64,000 nt of DNA from Lysobacteraceae bacterium. GTDB taxonomy: Bacteria > Pseudomonadota > Gammaproteobacteria > Xanthomonadales > BQJN01. A program made the translations under genes and the position numbers. How positions within the stretch are numbered: position 1 is the first letter of the stretch; every line of letters starts with the position of its first letter. Shown here in pieces: positions 45,571-53,833 of this stretch. The stretch covers positions 1 to 64,000 of the forward strand of contig BQJN01000004.1 of assembly GCA_021604725.1 (NCBI GenBank), given 5' to 3'. The notes below the pieces were generated by a model that ran no database searches, was not told the DNA's origin, and worked only from the letters and a program-made list of their open reading frames with translations.

Positions 45571-45750
45571 TCAGTCAGTCCAGGCTCCAGTGCGAATGGT
45601 CATGGCAGCAAACCGTATTGGCTTTTTCTGCTTCCGCGCGGTTGAGGAACAGCCTCTTCTAACAAGCGTTCGGCTTTCATGCAAGGCGGCACACATTCTT
45701 CACAAGCGATCGTGTATGCTCCCGTTTCCCGATAGTTAGTGGGCCGTCCC

Positions 45751-48201
45751 ATGCAGCAGGCTTCGATCGTACTTTGCGCCATATCACTGGCTTTGCCCTC
45801 GACTTTGCCGGCTGCAAACCCACCGAACGATTTGCACAAACAAATCGTTGCCGAGCCCCCTTATCACCAACGCGCCGTGCGTCACCTTCAAGCCTGTACG
45901 GATGGATTTGCCGCTGGCCACGCCTGCCAGAATGTCGATCTTCTGGCTCACCTGCCGCTTGCTGACATTGGCGGCGGTGAGGGAAGCGACATCTGGGGCT
46001 GGACTGACCCGGTCAGTGGCCGCGAGTTCGCTTTGATGGGGCGCAGCAACGGAACCGCATTTATCGAGCTGATCGGTCACCCAGATCATGTTCTGTATCT
46101 TGGTAACCTGCCACCTCACGCCAACAACTCGTCCTGGCGCGACATCAAGACCTTTGGTCATTACGCATTCATTGGCAGTGAGGCCGAAAACAGCGGCATG
46201 CAGGTCTTTGATTTGAACCAGTTGCTTGATGTTGCATCGCCGCCGGTCACCTTCAGTGAAACAACCCACTACGATGGCTTTGGTCGCTCTCACAATATCG
46301 TCATCAATGAAGACGCGGCGTTGGCCTTCGGCGTCGGATCGCAACAGGGCAGTGAAACCTGCAATGGCGGGCTTCATATGATTGACATCAGCGACCCTCT
46401 TGACCCGACATTTCTTGGCTGCTTTTCAACAGATGGCTATACCCACGATGCCCAATGCGTCACTTACAACGGACCAGATAGCGCCTATAGCGGTAACCCT
46501 ATCTGCCTCAACGCCAACGAGGACACAGTCACCGTGGTCGACGTCACTGACCCGGCAAACCCTCTGCAAATCTCCAGGACCGGCTATAACAACGTTGGCT
46601 ACACTCATCAGGGTTGGCTGACCGAGGACCATCGTTACTTTCTGCTCAACGACGAAACGGATGAAATCGGGCTAGGCCACAATACGCGGACCATCATATG
46701 GGACATGCAAGACCTTGATTCACCGCTGGTGATCGGCGAGTTCTTTAGCCACATGGCCGCGTCAGATCACAACCTTTACGTCAAAGACAATTATGTTTAT
46801 CAGGCCAACTACCAGGCGGGCTTGCGCATTCTTAATCTGGATGACATAGCTGGCGGCGAGCTTACCGAGGTGGCGTACTTTGACACCTACCCCGCTGGCG
46901 ACAATAACGGAACCCAGGGCGCCTGGAGCGTTTATCCATATTTTTCCAGCAATACAGTGATTGTTAGCGATATCAGCAATGGACTGTTTGTCCTGCGGCC
47001 GATCTTGTGCGATGAGCCGGCCGCGCCCACTGGACTAATGGCAACAGCAGCGGGTGACCATGTCATCAACCTTGAATGGACGCATCCTGCACCGCTGTTC
47101 AGCACATTCGACATCTATCGCAGCATTGGTACCTGCCCCGGACAAAATTATGAGCTGATTGCCTCCGATGCGTCAGGAACCCAGTTCGCTGACAACACCG
47201 TTTCCGGTCAGGTCGACTATTCGTATCAAGTACGCGCCAAAGACGAGACTGGCCTATGCACTTCTGTGGGCAGCAATTGCAGTGCTACATCAACCACCGG
47301 TGCCTGCACAGCTCCACCAAGCTTCTCCGGCATTGCGGAGGTAAGCAATGTCGGCACTGAGAGCTGCGCCCTTGACGTTGCCTGGCCAGCCGCCAACGCC
47401 AATTGTGGGGCGTCGGTTTCCTACAACCTTTACGGCTCGTACGACGCGGGCTTTGTGCCAGGCAACACCAACGTGGTGGCCTCCAATTTGACCGCCCTCA
47501 CCACAACCGACAACAACGTGATTTCACAGGTACCAAAGTTCTATGAGGTACGCGCAGTGGATGTCGCCAACGGCGTAGAAGACTCAAACGGCGTTCAACT
47601 GTCAGCAATACCAACGGGACCCGAAGCGACTGGTACCTGGGCCACGGGAGCGGAAATCGGCGATCCTACAATGACCCAGGGCAGTAACCGACATATTGGC
47701 TGGGAGTTGGACACGGCTCGAGCCAGAACGGGCTTGCGCAGCTTTTTCTCTACCTACAACGATGGCCAATGCAGCCGCCTGATTTCGCCACCGCTGACCT
47801 TGGCGCCAGGTAAAAGCAGTGAACTATCCTTGTGGACTGCATACGATATCGAACCGCGCTGGGACGGTGGCGTTGTCGAATTGTCGACTGATGGTGGGGA
47901 TAACTGGTCCTTGCTGACACCAGTCGGTGGCTACCCGAATACCTTCAGATCTAGCACCGACGCCTGTGGCTACACCTCTGGCACCGGTGCCTTTACTGGC
48001 ACAAACCTCGATTGGACCAACTATGTGTTTGACCTCAGTGCCCACAACGGTGCAGAGGTTCAGTTCCGCTTTAGCTTCTCAACTGATGGCGCACAAACCG
48101 AAGAAGGTTGGTACCTGGACGATATCGAGCTGAGCTCGGCCCTGGTTGCCGGCGCGTGCTTTGGCTTGGAGGACGTCATTTTTGTTGGCAACTTCGACTA
48201 G
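45751..48201 (+). CDS. Choice-of-anchor B family secreted protein
   Basis: 816 aa from ATG 45751 (GTG 45739 possible). Signal peptide ending LPAA. The choice-of-anchor B domain covers residues 40-425, with GSDIWGWTDPVSGREFALMG, RDIKTFGHYAFIGSEAENSG and WLTEDHRYFLLNDE, a propeller of LVIVP-like repeats. Two fibronectin-type-III-like domains follow (EPAAPTGLMATAAGDHVINL), then a MAM/choice-of-anchor J-type beta-sandwich (FRSSTDACGYTSGTG, VQFRFSFSTDGAQTEEGWYL). The C-terminus GLEDVIFVGNFD matches a tail motif seen on another secreted protein here. Extracellular; function unknown. Confidence 0.85.
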   Translation: MQQASIVLCAISLALPSTLPAANPPNDLHKQIVAEPPYHQRAVRHLQACTDGFAAGHACQNVDLLAHLPLADIGGGEGSDIWGWTDPVSGREFALMGRSNGTAFIELIGHPDHVLYLGNLPPHANNSSWRDIKTFGHYAFIGSEAENSGMQVFDLNQLLDVASPPVTFSETTHYDGFGRSHNIVINEDAALAFGVGSQQGSETCNGGLHMIDISDPLDPTFLGCFSTDGYTHDAQCVTYNGPDSAYSGNPICLNANEDTVTVVDVTDPANPLQISRTGYNNVGYTHQGWLTEDHRYFLLNDETDEIGLGHNTRTIIWDMQDLDSPLVIGEFFSHMAASDHNLYVKDNYVYQANYQAGLRILNLDDIAGGELTEVAYFDTYPAGDNNGTQGAWSVYPYFSSNTVIVSDISNGLFVLRPILCDEPAAPTGLMATAAGDHVINLEWTHPAPLFSTFDIYRSIGTCPGQNYELIASDASGTQFADNTVSGQVDYSYQVRAKDETGLCTSVGSNCSATSTTGACTAPPSFSGIAEVSNVGTESCALDVAWPAANANCGASVSYNLYGSYDAGFVPGNTNVVASNLTALTTTDNNVISQVPKFYEVRAVDVANGVEDSNGVQLSAIPTGPEATGTWATGAEIGDPTMTQGSNRHIGWELDTARARTGLRSFFSTYNDGQCSRLISPPLTLAPGKSSELSLWTAYDIEPRWDGGVVELSTDGGDNWSLLTPVGGYPNTFRSSTDACGYTSGTGAFTGTNLDWTNYVFDLSAHNGAEVQFRFSFSTDGAQTEEGWYLDDIELSSALVAGACFGLEDVIFVGNFD

Positions 48202-48247
48202 TCAGACGCGCCTGCGAAAGGAATGCGATGCGCCCGACTTGCCTGCG

Positions 48248-49147
48248 CTAGTTGAGCGTGCTCAACGGATCCTGATGGACCAGGATATCGGCGCCGGGCC
48301 TGATTTCAAGGACTGCCTCAACCACTCGGTCGACGATCTTGTGGGCGTCCAGCACGGGTAAGTGGTCATCCAGCACGACGTGCATCTGAATGATGTCAAT
48401 GTGACCGGAGCGGCGAGTCCTCAGATCATGGACATCATGCACGCCCGAAACCGATTCTGCAGCGTGCAAAATCTGTTGTTGAACAGCTTCTGGAAGTTCT
48501 CGATCCATCAGCTCTGCAATCGCCTCGCGAGCGATCGACCCGGCACTCCAAATGATGTAAGCCGCGATCAGCAACGCAAATACAGGATCAACAATAGCCC
48601 ACCCCGCTGCCGTTGCCAGCAATGCCAACAACACCAGAGCATTACCCAGGATATCGCTGACATAGTGTGCCGCATCGCCCTTGATCGCAATCGCGCCGGT
48701 TTGTGCATAAACATGCCGTTGAAATGTAACCAGAGCAATGGTCAAGCCAAGGCTGAGCAACATCACAGCCAGGCCCAACGGCAAAGCCGTGATCGGCTGA
48801 GGGCTTCGTAGCCGCTGGTAGGCTGCGAATATCAGGAACAAAGCTGAGGCGACAATCAACGCCGCTTGCAACAAACCGACCAGTGCTTGCGCTTTACCGT
48901 GACCAAAGCGATGGTCATGGTCTGGAGGCACCAGTGAATAACGAACAACCACGGCGCTGGTCAATGATGTCAAGCTATCGAGAAACGAATCGACCAACGA
49001 CGCCAGAACACTTACCGCTCCGGTCTGCCACGTGGCCCAGGCTTTCAATACAACCAACACAATGGCGACGCCAACCGATGCCGATGTGGCCATCTTTATC
49101 AGGTGTATCCGTCGTTGGTGCGAGGCTGGCTTGGTCGTTGCTGACAT
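48248..49147 (-). CDS. Cation diffusion facilitator (FieF/CzcD-like) efflux transporter
   Basis: 299 aa from ATG 49147. Six membrane segments. Metal-site motifs are ASLVDSFLDSLTS (Asp pair in helix 2), DHDHRFGHGKAQAL in the loop after helix 2, and GDAAHYVSDILGN in helix 5 (His/Asp). The C-terminal cytoplasmic domain includes VHDVHDLRTRRSGHIDIIQMHV. FieF family members export Zn, Fe or Cd in exchange for protons; the first-shell pattern D-D/H-D is that of zinc/iron exporters. Transported metal not certain. Confidence 0.92.
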   Translation of the reverse strand: MSATTKPASHQRRIHLIKMATSASVGVAIVLVVLKAWATWQTGAVSVLASLVDSFLDSLTSLTSAVVVRYSLVPPDHDHRFGHGKAQALVGLLQAALIVASALFLIFAAYQRLRSPQPITALPLGLAVMLLSLGLTIALVTFQRHVYAQTGAIAIKGDAAHYVSDILGNALVLLALLATAAGWAIVDPVFALLIAAYIIWSAGSIAREAIAELMDRELPEAVQQQILHAAESVSGVHDVHDLRTRRSGHIDIIQMHVVLDDHLPVLDAHKIVDRVVEAVLEIRPGADILVHQDPLSTLN

Positions 49148-49337
49148 GGCCAAATTGTAACGGCATCTGTTGTGTGGTGACGAAATGCGACTGATTACTG
49201 TTGTTGTTAGCGAAGGCCGCAACGATCAATGGTTAATGGAATCGTTAACCTTGAGCGAGAACAACGATACGAGCAGCATGATTCGTATATAATCTGTCGG
49301 GCTCAAAGTCCAAATTCTTTTCAAACGGAAGGTTGCA

Positions 49338-50126
49338 ATGAACAGGTATCTAGTGGGGTGTGCTGCCCTGGTTTTGTCGGGTTCCGTGCTCGCACAGAAC
49401 GTCTATGACTCAAAATTCGGTATTGGCGGCGGTGTGTTCTTTCCATCAGCAGACACCAGCTTGCGTGTCGACGCCAGCAACTCAGACATCGGAACTGGCA
49501 TTGACCTCGAAGGCGACCTGAACTTCGACAAGGACGACACAGTCGGTCGACTAACCGCGTTCTGGCGTCCCGCACAGAAACACCGCATTTTTGTCGATTA
49601 CTACGCCATTGACCGCAGCAGTCGCACCACCTTGAAGGGCGATCTGGAGATTGACGGTGAAATCTATCCCATTGATACCGTAGTCAACGCCAGCTTCGAC
49701 ACTACAGTGGTACCGATCTTCTACGAATACTCGATTTATCAAACACCGAGAACGGAAGTTGGTATTGGCGGCGGCGTGCACTGGCTGGATCTGGAGTTTG
49801 CAATCAACGCAACCGGCACTACCCTGAATGAGTTCAGCAGTGTAAGCGGCCCGTTGCCGCTGATTGGATTCAGTGTCGATCACATGATGACCGACCAGTG
49901 GATGTTCACAGGCTCATTGCAAGCGTTCTCGGCAAATGTCGGTGACTACGACGGCAGTATTGTTTCTGCTGCAATCGGGGTTGAGTACTGGTTCAACCGC
50001 AACTTTAGCCTCGGCGTCGGCTACGACTACTTCGACCTGGACGTCGACCTCGACAAGCAAGCGTGGACCGGCAACGTCAACTACGGCTATGACGGCGCAA
50101 ACCTTCGTATCGTTGCTCGCTTCTAG
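49338..50126 (+). CDS. Outer-membrane beta-barrel protein
   Basis: 262 aa, ATG 49338. Signal peptide (MNRYLVGCAALVLSGSVLA/Q). Amphipathic strands alternate through the length (RLTAFWRPAQKHRIFVDYYA, FSLGVGYDYFDLDVDL), and the last residue is Phe (IVARF), the C-terminal signature recognised by the BAM complex. Similar to small porin-like or OmpA/OmpW-like barrels. Two hairpins follow, at 50147-50167 and 50185-50202. Confidence 0.85.
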   Translation: MNRYLVGCAALVLSGSVLAQNVYDSKFGIGGGVFFPSADTSLRVDASNSDIGTGIDLEGDLNFDKDDTVGRLTAFWRPAQKHRIFVDYYAIDRSSRTTLKGDLEIDGEIYPIDTVVNASFDTTVVPIFYEYSIYQTPRTEVGIGGGVHWLDLEFAINATGTTLNEFSSVSGPLPLIGFSVDHMMTDQWMFTGSLQAFSANVGDYDGSIVSAAIGVEYWFNRNFSLGVGYDYFDLDVDLDKQAWTGNVNYGYDGANLRIVARF

Positions 50127-50146
50127 CTCACAATTGCCCGTTGAGT

Positions 50147-50167
50147 GATCCGCTCTCAGAGCGGATC
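50147..50167 (+). terminator. Possible factor-independent terminator stem after the barrel gene
   Basis: GATCCGCTCT/AGAGCGGATC inverted repeat starting 21 bases after the stop; no U-run follows, so termination is not certain. Confidence 0.45.
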
Positions 50168-50184
50168 GAATAGACAATGAACGA

Positions 50185-50202
50185 CCGCACATGGATGTGC
50201 GG
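50185..50202 (+). repeat. GGATG-loop hairpin
   Basis: CCGCACATGGATGTGCGG, identical to the copy at 21414-21431; 59 bases after the barrel gene stop. Confidence 0.65.
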
Positions 50203-50258
50203 ACTGGCCAGCATGGTTACCGACTTTCTTGCCACGCCCCCGTGTGCTCACCGCGTTC

Positions 50259-51509
50259 TCAGTCTAAAGGGAGCTTCCCTCTATCGGTAACCTTCAATGC
50301 GCACAGGAATGACACCACGGCGGCAGCGCTGATGTACCAGGCAAAAGCCAGATCATCATGGCTGCGCTCAATCAACCACACGGCAACCATGGGGCTGGTG
50401 CCGCCCAAAACGGCAAAAGTGAGGTTATAGCTGACGCTCACTGCTGTGACTCGAACTGAGCGAGGAAAGGATTCGGTCATGGTCGCCGGGATTGACGACG
50501 CGAATACAGCCACCAGCAAAGCGAAACCAATCTGGCCAGAGGCAATCCACAATGCGTTCGGGTGATGCATCAGTGAAACCAGTGGATACGCCAATACAGC
50601 AGTAGCACCAATACCCAACAGCATCATGCGCTTGCGTCCAAACGCATCGGCCAACCTCGCCGACAGGGGCAGCGCTGCAAGAAGCACCAACATGGCCATT
50701 GTGTTGATGTCCAATGCAGTTGAGCGAGCCTCACCAACGTTTTTGATCATCCAGGTGACCGCATACACGAACATCAAATAGAAAGTGACGGCCAGTACTA
50801 CGTTCAAGCCGATCACTTGTGCCAAAGCCCTGCCATGGTTGCGGACAGCCTCGACCAAGGGAGACTTTTCTCCAGCGGCCACAGGATGTTCTTCCAGACC
50901 ACGACGAATGAAGTAACCCATCCCCGCGACCGCAATACCAGCCAGGAAAGCGACGCGCCAGCCCCAGTCATTCAACGCTTCGGGCGACATCAGGCTGCTG
51001 AGCAAGGCGCCGACCGCAGATCCCAACAAGATCCCTCCTGTGGCACCGAACATGCTCCAACAAGTGAAAAAAGCGCGTCGCCCGGGCGGTGCACGCTCGG
51101 CCAGGAAGACTATGGAACTGGTGTACTCGCCACCAACGGCCACGCCCTGCGCCATACGCATCAAGACCATCAACACGGCCGCCATCACACCCCATGTCTC
51201 AAACGTCGGTAGCAGCCCAATGCAAAAGGTCGGCACCGCCATGCACAAGACTGACAGCTTCAGCGCATGTCCGCGTCCGTAACGGTCACCGATATGGCCA
51301 AAAATGGCCGCACCTACCGGACGCATCAAAAAGCCGGCGGCAAACGCACCGAATGCAGCGATCAACGAAAGCATCGGGTTATGCGATGGAAAAAACTGGG
51401 TGGCGATCACTGAGGCGAAAAACCCGTAAACACCAAAGTCATACCATTCAAGAACGTTGCCAACCACCCCGGCCGTTATTGTCCTTCGCTCGCTCCACTG
51501 CTTCGCCAT
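50259..51509 (-). CDS. MFS transporter of the metabolite:H+ symporter (MHS) family
   Basis: 416 aa, ATG 51509. Twelve membrane segments. MHS signatures NVLEWYDFGVYGFFA near the N-terminus, GHIGDRYGRGHAL in the loop 2-3, and RMAQGVAVGGEYTSS in helix 4-5 match ProP/KgtP/ShiA-type symporters. Transports organic acids, osmolytes or similar; substrate not predictable. Stands alone. Confidence 0.92.
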   Translation of the reverse strand: MAKQWSERRTITAGVVGNVLEWYDFGVYGFFASVIATQFFPSHNPMLSLIAAFGAFAAGFLMRPVGAAIFGHIGDRYGRGHALKLSVLCMAVPTFCIGLLPTFETWGVMAAVLMVLMRMAQGVAVGGEYTSSIVFLAERAPPGRRAFFTCWSMFGATGGILLGSAVGALLSSLMSPEALNDWGWRVAFLAGIAVAGMGYFIRRGLEEHPVAAGEKSPLVEAVRNHGRALAQVIGLNVVLAVTFYLMFVYAVTWMIKNVGEARSTALDINTMAMLVLLAALPLSARLADAFGRKRMMLLGIGATAVLAYPLVSLMHHPNALWIASGQIGFALLVAVFASSIPATMTESFPRSVRVTAVSVSYNLTFAVLGGTSPMVAVWLIERSHDDLAFAWYISAAAVVSFLCALKVTDRGKLPLD

Positions 51510-51569
51510 TGGCTGGTCCCCTTCTTGAAAATCATTGGCTATCGTAACTTACACCGGTGTCACACCCAC

Positions 51570-52517
51570 TTATTCCGGTTCAGTTGCTTTTAACCGCTCG
51601 CGCAGTGCCGTAAACGCTTCGGGTGCGTCGCGGTATTTCTCGTAGCTGCGGCTGTGATAGTCCATATGTTGCCAGAACTCTGTAGCTTCAGCATGGTGCG
51701 GGTCTGCTCCGGCCTCTATCAATGCCAAAGCATTATTCCAATGCATGCGGCGGGCCGCTATGGCGATGGGCGGTGGTTCGCCACCACCACTGACATCGGG
51801 GTCCGCTCCAGACCTCAGCAACAAGCGCACTTTCTCAGTTTCCTCGCCAAACTGAGCAACTACTTTCCACAACACCGTCCTGTCCTGCTGGTCGACACTG
51901 TTCGGGTCAGCACCGTGTTCAAGCATTGAGCTGAATATCGGCATTTCGATAATGACGTCGTTGTTCAAGATCAATGGTTCGGCGCCAACGGCATGCAGGT
52001 TCGGATTGGCGCCATGCTGCAGCAACATATCAATGGCCTGCAGCATCGCCTCTGATCGATTGAAGTAGTAACGATCGACTGCGATATCCAGCAAACGCAG
52101 TTCTCCACTGCCCGTGTCATTGATCAATTCACTGTGTGCTTGCAGCAACTGAGCGAGCATCTGGAGATCGGGCTGACTCAATGCAGCAGCCAGTGCCCGT
52201 CGTGGTGATTCATCGAAGTAGGCGCTGCCATCGGCCTGTGCCTTCATCTGTTGCGACCATTGATAGCCTTGCAACTGCTGATGGCCCCAATAAACGACCG
52301 GCAGCCCCAACACGCAAAGCGCGACAATTTGAGTTGCCCAGGTATTGATCAATGCCAACAAAAAACCCACTGTCGCCACACCGGCCAAAACCAGCGCAAA
52401 ACCGAAGGCCATACCCCGTCCCGCCGCATCGGACGATGAGCTGGTGAAAAATGTGACCGTGACCAGGATAAACCAACCGCCCACCGCGATCAGGTTGATG
52501 ACTTTGAGTGTCGACAT
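51570..52517 (-). CDS. Membrane protein with ankyrin repeats
   Basis: 315 aa, ATG 52517. Three hydrophobic segments in residues 5-85 (VGGWFILVTVTFF, VLAGVATVGFLLALI, QIVALCVLGLPVVYWG) are followed by four or five ankyrin repeats (RLLDIAVDRYYF, HGANPNLHAVGAEPLILNND, LEHGADPNSVDQQDRTVLWK, LLRSGADPDVSGGGEPPPIA). The topology suggests repeats facing the periplasm or cytoplasm for protein binding. Partner unknown. Confidence 0.85.
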   Translation of the reverse strand: MSTLKVINLIAVGGWFILVTVTFFTSSSSDAAGRGMAFGFALVLAGVATVGFLLALINTWATQIVALCVLGLPVVYWGHQQLQGYQWSQQMKAQADGSAYFDESPRRALAAALSQPDLQMLAQLLQAHSELINDTGSGELRLLDIAVDRYYFNRSEAMLQAIDMLLQHGANPNLHAVGAEPLILNNDVIIEMPIFSSMLEHGADPNSVDQQDRTVLWKVVAQFGEETEKVRLLLRSGADPDVSGGGEPPPIAIAARRMHWNNALALIEAGADPHHAEATEFWQHMDYHSRSYEKYRDAPEAFTALRERLKATEPE

Positions 52518-52604
52518 TTGGCGATCGTTGTTTAGCTTACTGTTGCCAGCGTACCGGAAACGGAAGATTTAAACGATCTACTCGCCGCAGTGTCACAGCC
52601 GATT

Positions 52605-52796
52605 CTATATTCGAATAGTCTGGCGCCGACGCGTGAGACTCACGAAGGCCGACAGCGCAACCAAGACAGTCAACGCACCGAACGAAGCGAGGCCGATCGT
52701 TGGTACTGGGATTGGCGCGAGTTGGCCAGGTGCGCTCTGCCAATAGCTATCGGATGTGTAGTGAGCGATGGACGTGGCATCAATGGCGAGTCTGAC
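52605..52796 (-). pseudogene. 3' remnant of an IPTL-CTERM protein gene
   Basis: The minus-strand frame codes SVRLAIDATSIAHYTSD followed by APIPVPTIGLASFGALTVLV and a basic end (SLTRRRQ), a recognisable IPTL-CTERM sorting tail: Ile-Pro motif, hydrophobic helix and Arg cluster. Upstream (in gene direction) the frame runs straight into the hairpin array, so the body of the gene is gone. Complete IPTL-CTERM genes encode secreted proteins. Confidence 0.72.
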
Positions 52797-52797
52797 G

Positions 52798-53089
52798 CTC
52801 CCGCTGGTCGCGATAATTTTCTCCTGGAAAATTATTGCTCGTATCGTCCTGATACTCGTCCCGTTGGGACTCCCGCTGGTCGCGATAATTCGTTCCGGTG
52901 GTTTTTGTAGGGTGCCGTCCGTGAAGGCCATGCCGCTCATAGGGTGGTGTGATGTTGCGCGTATCATCCTTGATACGCGTCGCGTAGCGACTCCCGCTGG
53001 TCGCGATAATTTTCTCCTGGAAAATTATTGCTCGTATCGTCCTGATACTCGTCCCGTTGGGACTCCCGCTGGTCGCGATAATTCGTTCC
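52798..53089 (-). repeat. Hairpin-repeat array with an exact 99-bp direct repeat
   Basis: Identical 99-base units at 52798-52896 and 52991-53089 (no differences seen). Each contains, on the minus strand, stem-loops such as ATAATTTT-with-loop-CCAGGAG and GTATC-AGGAC-GATAC. Between them lies GCGTATCA/TGATACGC (52959-52978) with loop AGGA. The array runs from the downstream side of tRNA-Thr to the IPTL-CTERM remnant, in the tRNA direction. No coding function is supported. Confidence 0.85.
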
Positions 53090-53159
53090 CGACGAATTAT
53101 TGGTTGTTGGTCAGCGCCTGACAGTTGCGGCAGGATGCCCAATCTGTCAGATAACCAAC

Positions 53160-53177
53160 CCGTGCATGGATGCACGG
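53160..53177 (+). repeat. GGATG-loop hairpin
   Basis: CCGTGCATGGATGCACGG: stem CCGTGC/GCACGG with loop ATGGAT. A sequence variant of the copies at 21414 and 50185, at the edge of the hairpin array. Confidence 0.6.
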
Positions 53178-53271
53178 ACGCGGACGAAAGGGAGCGGGAG
53201 CAACTCGTTCACTTGTTATCGAGTTGCGGCTGTTGGCAGCGGCAGGGAAGCCCTGTCCAACAGATAAACAA

Positions 53272-53347
<76 letters not shown>

Positions 53348-53833
53348 AACCTGAATATCGCCCTTGACCAACAAGTGATCGCCGGTCTTGCGAGGGCGCG
53401 AAGTATAGGTGATGCGTTCACGTCTGGCAAACATGTCGGTATCGGATGTCTGTTCGATAAGGGGCGACCCATACCTTTTTACGCAAGGAGAAATGGAGCA
53501 CGGGAATCGTGCTTGGAGTTATCGAATAAAGAGCGGTCTCATTCCAATCAGCAATGTTTCTCATTAGGCGCGACGCTGTAGCGACAATCACGCCCTCACA
53601 CCTAAACACAAGTGCCTCCTTCTGGCAGCCCGCCATAGTTGCTCGAAGGCTTGGTGGTGCGAATGGCGGACTGCAACAGTCTACATTAGAACGAACACGC
53701 ATAGCTGTAGTAGTCGCGAACCGATCTGACACATTGCGATTCTGACAGTTATTGTGTTGTGTGTCAGATTGACTCAATGCTCAATTAGGCTTGATCGAAT
53801 GGCCAAATTCATGCGATTATCAGTATTGGATTT
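53348..53833. other. 486-base AT-richer interval upstream of the subtilase gene
   Basis: No coding sequence is supported. It holds a pair of inverted TCTGACACA/TGTGTCAGA boxes near 53725-53768 and is otherwise without recognisable features. Composition visibly shifts towards A/T compared with the left flank. Confidence 0.5.
53725..53768. promoter_or_regulatory. TCTGACA inverted-repeat cluster upstream of subtilase
   Basis: TCTGACACA (53725-53733) pairs with TGTGTCAGA (53760-53768), and a third TCTGACAG lies at 53741-53748. This is 65 bases before the ATG at 53834; a regulator-binding site or a terminator-like stem are both possible. Confidence 0.4.

Noticed and set aside
52798-53089. CRISPR array
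   Set aside because: Two 99-base units with unequal interval and no short regular repeats or spacers; no cas genes in the window.
52780-53175. Minus-strand open frame with repeated IIATSGSPNGTSIRTI-like peptides
   Set aside because: The repetition is simply the translation of the DNA hairpin array and continues through all stems; no start signal or protein-like composition.
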